A stretch of DNA of 64,000 nt from Streptomyces sp. NBC_00377 (GCF_036075115.1 NZ_CP107958.1:2232001-2296000); one strand, 5' to 3'; positions 1 through 8,384 are shown, counted from the first letter of the stretch. The notes: generated from the letters alone by a model not told the origin. A program made the numbers and translations.

Positions 1-807
1 CCCGGCCGCTGGGTCGCCGCGCCGCCGGGCGTCGCCCTGGGCGCGCTGCTCACCCAGCAACGGCACGAGCTGGAGAAGGCGGAACTGGCTGCGGCCCTGC
101 TCGCCGAGGAGTACCGGGCGGCCGCCGCCGAACCGGCGGTGCACGACCTCGTCGAGGTGGTGACGGGCGCGGCCGCCGTCGCCCAGCGCTTCCTTCAGAT
201 CCAGCTCGGGGCGAGCGAGGAGGTGTGCGCGCTGGTGACCGGCACCCCGGTGGCCGTGACCGGCGGTGAGAACGACGCGGAGGAGCGGGCAGCGGCGCGC
301 GGGGTGCGCTACCGCGTCGTACTGGAGCGTGCGGTGCTCGACCAGCCGGACGGCCTTTCGGAACTGACCGCCGCGCTGGGCCGGGACGAGCAGGTGCGGG
401 TGGTGGACCGGGTGCCGACCAAGCTGGTGGTCGCCGACCGCTCGCTCGCCCTGGTGCCGCTGAGCGGCCGCTCGGCGGAGCCGGCCGCGCTGGTGGTCCA
501 CGCCAGCGGGCTGCTGGAACTGCTGACGGGTCTGTTCGAGTCGGTGTGGCGGGAGGCGCTGCCGCTGCGCCTCGGCACGGCCGGTGTCGCGGAACAGGCC
601 CCGGACGGTCCCGACGCCGCCGACCTGGAGATCCTGTCCCTGCTGCTGGCCGGGATGACCGACGCCAGCGCGGCCAAGCAGCTCGACCTCGGGCTGCGGA
701 CCGTGCAGCGCCGGGTGAAGCGGCTGATGGAACTGACGGGGGTGACGACCCGGCTGCAACTGGGCTGGCACGCCCGCGAACGCGGCTGGGTGGCCCGGGA
801 CCGCTGA
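1..807 (+). CDS. LuxR-type HTH regulator with TrmB-like N-terminus, 5' truncated by window edge
   Basis: The reading frame is open from base 1, so the true start lies before the window; the first in-frame GTG (139) sits inside a helical linker and is probably not the start. The opening residues (GRWVAAPPG, then a Leu/Glu/Ala helix with QQRHELEKAE) resemble the end of a TrmB-type winged helix followed by a coiled linker. The last ~65 residues form a LuxR/GerE-like helix-turn-helix (ILSLLLAGMTDASAAKQLDLGLRTVQRRVKRLMEL, here abbreviated by its ends ILSLL and RLMEL). Streptomycetes carry many such TrmB-LuxR one-component regulators, and few have known ligands. The middle portion probably senses a signal or mediates dimerisation. 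Nothing nearby identifies its target. Confidence 0.8.
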   Translation, partial: PGRWVAAPPGVALGALLTQQRHELEKAELAAALLAEEYRAAAAEPAVHDLVEVVTGAAAVAQRFLQIQLGASEEVCALVTGTPVAVTGGENDAEERAAARGVRYRVVLERAVLDQPDGLSELTAALGRDEQVRVVDRVPTKLVVADRSLALVPLSGRSAEPAALVVHASGLLELLTGLFESVWREALPLRLGTAGVAEQAPDGPDAADLEILSLLLAGMTDASAAKQLDLGLRTVQRRVKRLMELTGVTTRLQLGWHARERGWVARDR

Positions 808-879
808 CCGCGCCGGTGCGCGCCCGGGGGCCGTAGGTCTTGACCTGCGCGTTCTTCTCGACTCGGGCACCCTGGGCAG

Positions 880-1362
880 ATGGGAGTGGCGCAACTCCTG
901 CTGGTCGGACTGGTCATTCTGCTCGGCCTGTGCGGAGTGCTGGTGCCCGGCGTACCGGGGTCGTGGCTGGTGTGGGCCGCGGTCCTGTGGTGGGCGCTGG
1001 AGGATCCGCAGCCGGTCTCCTGGGCCGTGCTGGTCGGCGCCACGGTGACCCTGTTCCTGTCGCAGGTGGTGCGCTGGGCGCTGCCGCCGCGCCGGTTGCG
1101 CGAGAGCGGCGCGACACCCCGGATGGCGGCGTACGCGGGGCTCGGCGCGTTCCTCGGGTTCTTCCTGTTCCCCGTTCTCGGGGCGATCCCGGGCTTCATG
1201 GGCGGTATCTATCTCTCCGAGCGACTCCGTCTGGGCCGTCACGGGGAAGCCCGGGCGGCCCTGCGCACGGCGATGCGCTCGGGTGGCTCCAGCGTCCTCA
1301 CGGAGCTGTTCACCTGTCTGCTGATCATGGGGGCGTGGCTGGGGGCGGTTCTGTGGGGGTGA
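880..1362 (+). CDS. DUF456 domain membrane protein
   Basis: A 160-residue protein, nearly all hydrophobic, with about four predicted membrane segments and Gly-rich stretches (CGVLVPGVPGSWLVW near the N-terminus, AYAGLGAFLGFF and FPVLGAIPGFMGG in the middle). This arrangement is typical of the DUF456 family of small integral membrane proteins, whose function is unknown. It starts at an ATG 73 bases after the regulator gene and stops 15 bases before the convergent ogt gene, so it is probably transcribed alone. Family assignment is by pattern only. Confidence 0.8.
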   Translation: MGVAQLLLVGLVILLGLCGVLVPGVPGSWLVWAAVLWWALEDPQPVSWAVLVGATVTLFLSQVVRWALPPRRLRESGATPRMAAYAGLGAFLGFFLFPVLGAIPGFMGGIYLSERLRLGRHGEARAALRTAMRSGGSSVLTELFTCLLIMGAWLGAVLWG

Positions 1363-1377
1363 CGCCTTCCTGGCGGC

Positions 1378-1914
1378 TCAACCCCGACGGTCCCCGATCC
1401 GTGCGGCAGGAGCCTGGAACGGCTCCTGGAGCGAGCCCTCCAGCGTGAGGAGCCGGACCTTGCGCTCCAGTCCGCCCGCGTAGCCCGTCAGCGAGCCGTC
1501 GGCTCCGATCACCCGGTGGCAGGGCCGCACGATCAGCAGCGGATTCGCCCCGATCGCCCCTCCCACGGCGCGCACGGCCATCCGTGAGGCGCCGACCTGT
1601 GCGGCGATCTCCCCGTAGGTCGTGGTCGCCCCGTAGGGCACGGAGTCCAGGGCGGCCCACACCCGCTCGCGGAACTCGGTGCCGTCGGTGCGCAGCGGCA
1701 GCCGGAACTCCTTCAGTTCGGCGGCGAAGTAGGCGGCGAGCTGTTCCTCGGCGGCGCGGAAGGGGCCGCGGTCGTGCCGCCAGTCGTCCTGGACGGTCCG
1801 CCCGCCCTTCTGCGCCGGCACGGAAACGGAGGTCAGGGCGGAGTCGGGGCCGGCGGTGAGCAGCAGAGGGCCGAGCGGGCTCTCCACACTGGTCCAGTAC
1901 GTCAGGTCGGTCAT
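1378..1914 (-). CDS. ogt: Methylated-DNA-[protein]-cysteine S-methyltransferase
   Basis: A 178-residue suicide DNA-repair protein that moves the alkyl group from O6-alkylguanine (and O4-alkylthymine) onto its own cysteine. The active-site motif PCHRVI is present with the acceptor Cys at residue 132. It is preceded by the helix-turn-helix DNA-binding region (YGEIAAQVG...AVRAVGGA) and the Asn hinge (ANPLL). The ATG at 1914 is chosen because it overlaps the stop of the upstream alkA-like gene in an ATGA 4-bp overlap, implying translational coupling. Together the pair forms an adaptive-response-like alkylation repair operon. The last ~18 residues are low-complexity and probably disordered. Confidence 0.93.
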   Translation of the reverse strand: MTDLTYWTSVESPLGPLLLTAGPDSALTSVSVPAQKGGRTVQDDWRHDRGPFRAAEEQLAAYFAAELKEFRLPLRTDGTEFRERVWAALDSVPYGATTTYGEIAAQVGASRMAVRAVGGAIGANPLLIVRPCHRVIGADGSLTGYAGGLERKVRLLTLEGSLQEPFQAPAARIGDRRG

Positions 1915-3317
1915 CGTTCCTCCGCGGCGCGCAGGTGGTGCAGGGCGTAGGTGCGCCAGGGGCGCCAGGTGGAGGGGACGTCCACGCCGGGCGGCACGAC
2001 GTCGGGGTCGCCGAGGGCACGGGCACGGATCTCCGCGATCGTACGGGCGTCCAGCCCCGGCAGCGCGAGCAGCGCCCTGTGGGCGTCGTCCCGGTCGACG
2101 CCCGGGTCCAGCCGTACGGCGCCGTCGGCGAGGGCGGCGGCGAGGGCGCCCAGCGGCCCGTCGGACCAGGGCCCGGACCGGGGCCGGCCGGCCTGGGCCA
2201 GGACGGCCGGTTCGGGGAAGAGGTGGGTGAGGCTTCCGCAGGGCGCGTCGAGGGCCTTGCCGTAGGCACGGACGAGCCCTTCGGCCGCCGCCCGCCCCAC
2301 GACCGCCCGCACCGCGTACTCGTCCGGATCGGCGGCCCCCGGCGCGCGCAGGCCGGGCCGCGCCGCGACCAGCTGGGCGAGCCGCGGATCGGCGGCGAGC
2401 CGCTCGTCGACGGCGTACGGGTCGGAGTCGAGGTCGAACAGCCGCCGCAGCCGCTGGACGGCGGTGGTGAGGTCGCGCGGGTCGGTGAGATGCAGCCGGG
2501 CGTCGAGCCAGCCGCCGGGGTGGACGGCCGTGGCCCGGCCGGCGGCCGCCGCCCGCTCGTCCACGGCGACGATCCCCGTGCCGTACGGCAGTCGCAGCGT
2601 CCGGCGGTAGGTGCGCCCGCCGGGCTGCCCGCTGACCTCCTCCACTCCGGCCACCGCCTCCCGTTCCAGCAGGTCGAACACGGCGCCCGCGTGGTAGGGG
2701 CCCCGGTGGGCGAGGCGCAGCGGGATCCCTGCGGACGGAGTGGCGGTGCGGCGGGACGCGCGTACGGCGGCCCGCAGTTCGGTCGGGGTGGCCGCGTACA
2801 CGGTCCGGACGGTGTCGTTGAACTGGCGCACGCTGGCGAACCCGGCCGCGAAGGCGATCTCGGTGACCGGCAGGTCCGTCGTCTGGAGCAGGACCCGCGC
2901 GGTGTGCGCGCGCTGGGCCCGGGCGAGAGCGACCGGTCCCGCGCCCAGCTCGGCGGTGAGCTGCCGCTGCACCTGGCGGGAGCTGTAGCCGAGCCGTTCG
3001 GCGAGCCCGGTGACGCCCTCGCGGTCCACGACTCCGTCGCCGATCAGCCGCATCGCCCGGCCCACGACGTCGGCACGCGCGTTCCAGTCGGCCGAGCCCG
3101 GCACGGCGTCCGGGCGGCACCGCCGGCAGGCCCGGAATCCCGAGCCCTGCGCGGCGGCGGCCGTCGCGAAGAAGCGCACGTTGCGGCGTTTCGGTGTCAC
3201 GGCGGGGCAGCTGGGCCGGCAGTAGATGCCGGTGGTCTCGACGGCGAAGAAGAACTCGCCGTCGAACCTGGCGTCCCGGCTGCGGACCGCCTCGTACCGC
3301 GTGTCCTGGTCCGTCAT
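1911..3317 (-). CDS. Ada/AlkA-type bifunctional regulator/3-methyladenine glycosylase
   Basis: A 468-residue fusion in the order AdaA zinc/methyl-acceptor domain, AraC helix-turn-helix, AlkA N-terminal domain, HhH-GPD glycosylase. The AdaA cysteines are C33, C37, C64 and C67 (YCRPSC and CRRC), as in Ada, where one Cys takes a methyl group from methylphosphotriesters and switches on transcription. The two-helix AraC region spans roughly 85-185. The C-terminal HhH is atypical: residues 419-427 read LPGLDARTI rather than LPGIGxxTA, and the stretch between GDPDV and WRPWR is only about 10 residues, where homologues have about 30 including the catalytic Asp. Base excision may therefore be impaired, leaving the regulatory role. 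The start is the ATG at 3317; a longer frame reaches 3422 but has no family match there. Confidence 0.9.
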   Translation of the reverse strand: MTDQDTRYEAVRSRDARFDGEFFFAVETTGIYCRPSCPAVTPKRRNVRFFATAAAAQGSGFRACRRCRPDAVPGSADWNARADVVGRAMRLIGDGVVDREGVTGLAERLGYSSRQVQRQLTAELGAGPVALARAQRAHTARVLLQTTDLPVTEIAFAAGFASVRQFNDTVRTVYAATPTELRAAVRASRRTATPSAGIPLRLAHRGPYHAGAVFDLLEREAVAGVEEVSGQPGGRTYRRTLRLPYGTGIVAVDERAAAAGRATAVHPGGWLDARLHLTDPRDLTTAVQRLRRLFDLDSDPYAVDERLAADPRLAQLVAARPGLRAPGAADPDEYAVRAVVGRAAAEGLVRAYGKALDAPCGSLTHLFPEPAVLAQAGRPRSGPWSDGPLGALAAALADGAVRLDPGVDRDDAHRALLALPGLDARTIAEIRARALGDPDVVPPGVDVPSTWRPWRTYALHHLRAAEER

Positions 3318-3369
3318 GGGCTCCAGTCTTCGTGCCCGGAGGAACCCGCGCCAGCGGAAATCGGACGTG

Positions 3370-3640
3370 ACGCTGAGCCCGGAAACGACTCGCGGACCGG
3401 CAAGCACGACGAAACCCGGCAAGCGTCACCGGAACGCGGAACGCCTCGCCGGGACCGGCAAGCGTTCCCGAGACGGGCAACGCCCCGCCGGGAGTGGCGG
3501 ACGCCTCCGAGACAGGCAACGCCCAGGACCAACAGACGCCTCCGAGACAGGCAACGCCCCACCAGGACCGGCGAGGCGTTGCCGAGACAGGCGGCACCTC
3601 GCCGAGACCCGCAAGCGGCACCGGCACCGGCACGCCTGTC
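3370..3640. repeat. Degenerate GC-rich tandem repeats between alkA-like gene and rsgA
   Basis: Intergenic DNA built from imperfect copies of a unit containing GAGACAGGCAACGCC. The clearest pair, ACGCCTCCGAGACAGGCAACGCCC, occurs at 3501 and again at 3536 (period 35); more diverged copies lie near 3455-3485 and 3570-3595. All frames are open through it, but none looks like a protein. It lies in the 5' region of the alkA-like gene and downstream of rsgA. Function unknown; slipped-strand expansion of non-coding DNA is the simplest reading. Confidence 0.7.
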
Positions 3641-3684
3641 CGGCAGCATCGACAAGCGCCGCGGGTCACCGGACCGCGCAGGTG

Positions 3685-4971
3685 TCAGCGCGGAGGAGCG
3701 GGGCGCCACGGCCCGCGCCCGCGCTTCGCCTCCCCCGCGGCCCGGCCCTCGGCCTGCCTGCGCTTCCAGTCCTGGCGGACGTCGGCGCGCATCCGGGCGT
3801 CGGACTTGGCGACGATCCACTGGTTCTCCCGGACGAGCTTGCGGTAGCTCTCCAGCCGGCGCACGGGCAGCTCCCCGTCGTCGACGGCCGCGCGCACCGC
3901 GCACCCGGGCTCGGACTCGTGGGCGCAGTCCTGGAACCGGCAGCCTCGGGCGAACTCCTCGATCTCCGAGAAGACCTGTCCGACCCCGGCGCCCGCGTCC
4001 CAGAGGCCGACGCCGCGCAGCCCGGGAGTGTCGATGAGGACGCCCCCGCCGGGCAGCGGCAGCAGGTTGCGGGTGGTGGTGGTGTGCCGCCCCTTGCCGT
4101 CCATGTCGCGAGTGGCGCGGACGTCCATCACATCCGCGCCCACCAGCGCGTTCGCGAGCGTCGACTTGCCCGCGCCGGACGCCCCCAGCAGGACGCAGGT
4201 GCCCCGGCCGACGAGCGCGGCGAGCTCCTCGACGCCCTCGCCGTCCCGCGCGCAGACGGTGAGCACCGGCACGCCGGGGGCGCTGGTTGCGACATCCTGC
4301 ACGAGGTACGACAGCGCGACCGGGTCGGGCACGAGGTCGGCCTTGGTGAGCACCACGACGGGCTGCGCGCCGGACTCCCAGGCCAGCGCGAGGAATCGCT
4401 CGACGCGGCCGAGGTCGAGTTCCACGGCCAGGGACATCGCGACGACGGCGTGGTCGACGTTGGCCGCGAGGATCTGTCCCTCGGACCGCTTGGAGGAGGT
4501 GGAGCGCACGAAGGCGGTACGGCGCGGCAGCAGCGTGCGGACGTAACGCGGGTCGCGGCCTTCGGGATCGACGGCGACCCAGTCCCCCGTGCACACGACC
4601 TTCATCGGGTCGCGGGGGACGACGAACTCGGTGTCGGCGCGGACGGTTCCGGCCGGGGTGACGACATCGCACAGGCCGCGGTCGACCCGGACGACACGGC
4701 CGGGCACCAGACCACGCTCGGCGTGGGGCGCGAACCCGGCGTCCCAGCCCTCGTCCCAGCCGTAGGCGGCGAGAGGGTGCGACGACGCCGGCGCAGCAGG
4801 GTGCGTCGACACCTGCGCGGCAGAGTCCGCCGGAGAAGAGTCCGCCGGAGAAGCAGCCGCCGGAGCGGTGGCCGAGGAAGACGCCGCCGACGAAGAAGGA
4901 ACCGACGGAGGGAAGACCGACGGGAAAGCAGCCGAGGGCGAGGACGCCGACGGTGATGCGGAGGAAGTCAA
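3685..4971 (-). CDS. rsgA: Ribosome small-subunit GTPase A
   Basis: A circularly permuted GTPase that helps mature the 30S subunit. In order: an N-terminal OB-fold (PGRVVRVDRG, then the TGDWVAVD turn); permuted GTPase motifs G4 (TKAD), G1 (GASGAGKST), G3 (DTPG) and the T-rich switch HTTTT; and a C-terminal zinc site (C-x5-C-x-H-x5-C pattern in CRFQDCAHESEPGC). The start is uncertain. I chose the TTG at 4971 because GAAGG lies 7 bases upstream and no ATG occurs before the OB-fold. From there the protein is 428 residues, with an 80-residue Ser/Ala/Pro-rich, probably disordered leader before SHPLAAYGWDE, longer than in most RsgA proteins. A frame upstream to 5139 exists but looks non-coding. Confidence 0.9.
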   Translation of the reverse strand: MTSSASPSASSPSAAFPSVFPPSVPSSSAASSSATAPAAASPADSSPADSAAQVSTHPAAPASSHPLAAYGWDEGWDAGFAPHAERGLVPGRVVRVDRGLCDVVTPAGTVRADTEFVVPRDPMKVVCTGDWVAVDPEGRDPRYVRTLLPRRTAFVRSTSSKRSEGQILAANVDHAVVAMSLAVELDLGRVERFLALAWESGAQPVVVLTKADLVPDPVALSYLVQDVATSAPGVPVLTVCARDGEGVEELAALVGRGTCVLLGASGAGKSTLANALVGADVMDVRATRDMDGKGRHTTTTRNLLPLPGGGVLIDTPGLRGVGLWDAGAGVGQVFSEIEEFARGCRFQDCAHESEPGCAVRAAVDDGELPVRRLESYRKLVRENQWIVAKSDARMRADVRQDWKRRQAEGRAAGEAKRGRGPWRPAPPR

Positions 4972-5292
4972 GGGAGACCCTTCACAGGGCGATCCCCGGC
5001 CGCGCGCTCGGACTCGAGCGCGCGAAGCAGGTGAAGTGGTCAGCCGGAGACCGCGGAGGTGGAGTGGACGAACGTCTGGCTGCTGCGAACAGCACCCGTC
5101 TCGGCGACAGTCATCGGTCACACCTCCCGTTCCGTGCACAACTGACCGCGGTGGCCCCGGGCCACCGCGCGAACTCCCTCAGGATAGGAACCCGGCGGGC
5201 CGGACGCCACCCGATTCCGGCCCGCTCACCGCTGCCGCCTCGCGCGCCCCTGCGGCGCCTGGGCGTCCCGCCCTGTTCCCACCTGCCGGCCG
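4972..5292. other. Intergenic region between rsgA and the CBM2 membrane protein gene
   Basis: About 320 bases with no credible gene. It should hold the rsgA promoter (both flanking genes are on the minus strand) and contains a 9-bp-stem hairpin at 5147-5169 that probably terminates the upstream gene. No other conserved element was recognised. Confidence 0.5.
5147..5169 (-). terminator. Stem-loop, probable terminator
   Basis: CGCGGTGGC (5147-5155) pairs perfectly with GCCACCGCG (5161-5169) across a 5-base loop. It lies ~125 bases downstream of the minus-strand CBM2 gene stop. It lacks a U-tract, as is common for Streptomyces terminators. Confidence 0.5.
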
Positions 5293-6786
5293 TCAGGAAC
5301 TCGTGCAGGCCCGCCCGTTGACGGTGAACGCGTAGGGCGCGGTGTTCTTGTTCTGCCAGGAGGCGAGGAAGCCGAAGGTGAGGGTTCCGTTGGCCGCGAC
5401 GGACCTGTTGTAGTCGGCGGCGGTCGCGGTGACGCGTGAGCCGTTCTGGGCCAGGCGCGCGTCCCACATCTGGTCGACCTTCTGGCCGTCGCGGAAGGAC
5501 CAGGCCACGCGCCAGGAGTCGAGCGTCACGGCGGTGGTCACGGTGACGGTGGCCTGGAAGCCGTCGGGCCACTGGTTGACGAGGTCGTACCTGACCTCGC
5601 AGGCCGCCGTCTCCTCGCTCCCGGCACCGGCGGTGCCCGAGGAGGTGCCCTGCGGCTCGGGGTCCGGCTTCCCGGAGTCGCCGCTCGTCCCCTTCGGCGT
5701 ACCGCTCGTGGACGGCGCCGGGCGGGACGAGGACGGCGCGGCGGAGGTGGCGGGACCGGCGGACGGCAGGTGGGAGACGGGTCCGGCCACCGGGCTGCTG
5801 TCCGCGGGGTTGCCCTTGGCGAGGCGGTCGCCGCCGTTGTCGGCACCGTTCTCGCCGGGCATCATCGACACGGCGAGCGCCAGCCCGGACACCAGGACGG
5901 CGGCGACGAGCATGCCGCTGCGCAGCGCCCGTGCCCGGCCCGCGGCGGCCCGGGCGGCGGTGCCCTCGGCGTCCGGCGCGTCGGGGCGTCCGGGGCCGAG
6001 TCGCACCTCGGAGGCCCGGCGGCGGCGCTCCAGGTAGGCGAGGCCGCCCCAGCCGATGACGCCCTGGGCGAGGGCCGCCGGGAGTCCGCCGCCGTGCAGC
6101 CGCAGACAGGCGGCGGCCTCCGCGCACTCCACACAGGTGGCGAGGTGCCGGGAGAGGTCGGGGGGCGTGTCGGCGGCGGGCGAGCGGGTGACGGCGTCCA
6201 GGAGCCGGACGTAGCTCCGGCACTCCGCGTCCATCGGCGTGTCGAGATGGTTGCGGTGGCAGCGGTCCCGGAACAGGCCCCGGACCTGGTTCAGTTCCTC
6301 CACGGCGGCGGCCGGGTCCAGCCCCTGCCGGCGGATGACAGCGTGCAGCGGCAGCGCCTCCACCTCGGCGAGCCAGAGCAGGGCGGCGTCCGGTTCCTGC
6401 ATGTCACGCAGTCCGCGCAGGGCGATGGGACGGCTCAGGGGCGGTCCGACGTACCGTGCGGCCTTGTCGGAGTTCAGCCACAGGCGCAGATCGGGGTCGA
6501 GTTTGTGGCCCTGTCCCCGGGCCTCCCAGGTGGCCGCCGTGGTGCGTACGGCGGTCAGCAGCAGCGGGATCCGGGGCAGCCGGGACGAGCGGCGGCCGGC
6601 ACCTCGTGCGGTGCCGTCCTCGGCTGCGCGGGCCTCGCGTATTCCGAGCGCGAACGCCTCACGGGCCAGCTGGTTCGCCGCGGTCGAGCCGGATGTGCAC
6701 AGGTCGGCGTAGGACAGGACGGCGTCCCAGCACTCGGAGAACAGCGCGGCCTCGGCGGCGTCCTTCGGGGTCGGCAGGTCGGGCAT
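5293..6786 (-). CDS. Sigma-like / zinc-finger anti-sigma / CBM2 transmembrane fusion protein
   Basis: A 497-residue protein with an unusual order of parts. Residues ~15-60 (SECWDAVLSYADLC...ANQLAREAF) resemble ECF sigma region 2. Residues ~135-180 (DAALLWLAEVEALPLHAVIRRQGLD...RGLFRDRCHR, abbreviated) resemble sigma region 4. HLATCVECAEAAACL near 217-231 matches the H-x3-C-x2-C zinc anti-sigma motif. One transmembrane helix follows (GMLVAAVLVSGLALAVSM), then a long Ser/Thr/Pro/Gly linker and a C-terminal ~100-residue CBM2-like cellulose-binding domain (one Cys near each end, Trp residues WPDGF, SWRVAW, ASWQNK). Topology would put the sigma-like part in the cytoplasm and the carbohydrate-binding part outside, which suggests polysaccharide sensing. 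The sigma regions are degenerate, so promoter recognition is doubtful. No dedicated neighbour genes. Confidence 0.75.
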   Translation of the reverse strand: MPDLPTPKDAAEAALFSECWDAVLSYADLCTSGSTAANQLAREAFALGIREARAAEDGTARGAGRRSSRLPRIPLLLTAVRTTAATWEARGQGHKLDPDLRLWLNSDKAARYVGPPLSRPIALRGLRDMQEPDAALLWLAEVEALPLHAVIRRQGLDPAAAVEELNQVRGLFRDRCHRNHLDTPMDAECRSYVRLLDAVTRSPAADTPPDLSRHLATCVECAEAAACLRLHGGGLPAALAQGVIGWGGLAYLERRRRASEVRLGPGRPDAPDAEGTAARAAAGRARALRSGMLVAAVLVSGLALAVSMMPGENGADNGGDRLAKGNPADSSPVAGPVSHLPSAGPATSAAPSSSRPAPSTSGTPKGTSGDSGKPDPEPQGTSSGTAGAGSEETAACEVRYDLVNQWPDGFQATVTVTTAVTLDSWRVAWSFRDGQKVDQMWDARLAQNGSRVTATAADYNRSVAANGTLTFGFLASWQNKNTAPYAFTVNGRACTSS

Positions 6787-7064
6787 GAGTCTCCTGCATC
6801 CACAAGCGAGGTCAACTCACCATGACGGCAATGGGGTTGGGGGGAACCTCGCGGCAGGGGCAGAGCTTTTCACGTCTTCGACACAACTGACAAGCGCCCT
6901 GTTCAGATGTCATGTCAGGACAGCAGGACAGACAGCGGAACAGGGGATGAGCAGGCGGCCGCGCCCGGTTTCCCGACCCTTGGTACGGACGCGGACCGCC
7001 CCGTGTTCAACACCCGCACCCTGATTTTCCACCTCGGCTCAGGAGCGGCGACCGGCACCGTGGA

Positions 7065-8384
7065 CTATACGGTCGCCGAGTCCGGCGCCGGAAGGCTGTC
7101 CATGAAGGAGCTCACGGAGAACACCGCGCGGCCGGGTCCGGGCGGGCCGTAACCGGGAGGCGAGGAGAGCCCGAACTCGTCCATGGTGGCGCGGTAGGCC
7201 TCCAGCAGCCGGATGTGGTACTCCAGCGGCGCACCCTGCGGGTTGGCCTTGCCGAGCGGGGTGGTGGGCTCCGGGCACCAGGTGGTGAAGCGGGGCGTGA
7301 TGCCCTGCGACATGAAGAAGCGCAACCCCTCCGTGGTGGAGGCGATGGCCTCGTCGACGGTCGTGAAACCGAAGGGCTCGGCCATCTCCACCCCCGCGAC
7401 GAAGTTGGGGATCACGTTGCGCGCGCCGAAGATCTCCGCCGAGTCGAGGATCCGCTTGTGCCACTCGTCGCGGCCGACGTAGCGCTCCTTGCCCGGGCAG
7501 TACAGCTCGAACAGACGGCGGTCCCAGACCTCGTAGTTGGGGTGGTAGATCTGCACCCCGTAGTCCTTGAAGCGCTGCACGTCGTCGCGGGGCAGCGCCT
7601 GGGCGACGACCTTGCCGATCCAACGGCCGGGGAAGCGCTCCTCGATGGCCTTCGCGTAGTGCCCGTAGAAGTCGGCCTCGTCCCGCCCTGCGACGGTCTT
7701 GGTGATGGCGCCGCCGGTGAGGGTGTAGGCGGTGGACGTCTTCTGGGTGTCGTACCGGTCGATGATCTCCAGGGCTTCGAGGACCTCCTCGACGTCCTTC
7801 ACGCCCGTGTACGGCCGGCCGGCCGCCTTGTGCTGGCGCCAGTTGTGGTTGATGTCGCAGTACTGGCACTCCTCCTTGGCGCCGAAGTACTGGCACACCC
7901 GGAAGACGGTCAGGTAGATCAGGTAGCCCCACTGGATGGTCGGGGCCACCTCCATGACCGACTTCCCGTTGGAGAGCTTGTGCCGGTAGTACTCCGGCAT
8001 CGGCGGCACGCCGACGTCCGCGATGCGCGTGCCGTCGAGATAGAGCCCGAGCAGACCCTCGCCGTCCGCCGCGACGCGGTAGGGGGAGGACGGGTTCACA
8101 CGGACCGAGACGACGGTGCGCCGCAGGTCGTACGGGCCTCCCGTGAGGATGATCTCCTCCGGCGGGCGGCGCAGCGCGGCCTCACCCAGCTCGGGCAGGG
8201 TCCCGTGGTCGAAGGAGAAGATGAAGTAGGACTTCGGTTTGACCTCGCCCGACTCGTTGTCGCTGAGGGCGGAGGGATCGAAGGCCACACCTCCGCGCAG
8301 CAGGTCCTCCTTGAAGACGGCCTCCCGCGGAACGTGCGGAAACCGCTCCATCAGATCCTCGACCAGCGCGGTACGGCTGCCCAT
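7065..8384 (-). CDS. Radical SAM protein with CX8CX2C cluster motif
   Basis: A 439-residue cytosolic protein starting at the ATG at 8384, which has GGGAGGAGAG just upstream. The cluster ligands appear in CQYFGAKEECQYC (C-x8-C-x2-C) rather than the usual CX3CX2C. They are followed by DINHNW and a GGAITK strand that may contact SAM. The N-terminal ~150 residues (YFIFSFDHGTLPELGE, VRVNPSSPYRV) form an extra domain I cannot assign. Radical SAM enzymes cleave S-adenosylmethionine to a 5'-deoxyadenosyl radical; the substrate here is unknown. It is divergent from the alditol oxidase gene, with 150 bases between them. The protein carries no peptide-maturation (SPASM) domain and no precursor peptide was seen nearby. 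Confidence 0.82.
   Translation of the reverse strand: MGSRTALVEDLMERFPHVPREAVFKEDLLRGGVAFDPSALSDNESGEVKPKSYFIFSFDHGTLPELGEAALRRPPEEIILTGGPYDLRRTVVSVRVNPSSPYRVAADGEGLLGLYLDGTRIADVGVPPMPEYYRHKLSNGKSVMEVAPTIQWGYLIYLTVFRVCQYFGAKEECQYCDINHNWRQHKAAGRPYTGVKDVEEVLEALEIIDRYDTQKTSTAYTLTGGAITKTVAGRDEADFYGHYAKAIEERFPGRWIGKVVAQALPRDDVQRFKDYGVQIYHPNYEVWDRRLFELYCPGKERYVGRDEWHKRILDSAEIFGARNVIPNFVAGVEMAEPFGFTTVDEAIASTTEGLRFFMSQGITPRFTTWCPEPTTPLGKANPQGAPLEYHIRLLEAYRATMDEFGLSSPPGYGPPGPGRAVFSVSSFMDSLPAPDSATV

Noticed and set aside
7065..8384. RiPP maturase because it is a radical SAM protein
   Set aside because: No SPASM domain, no precursor-like small ORF and no transporter or peptidase in the vicinity.
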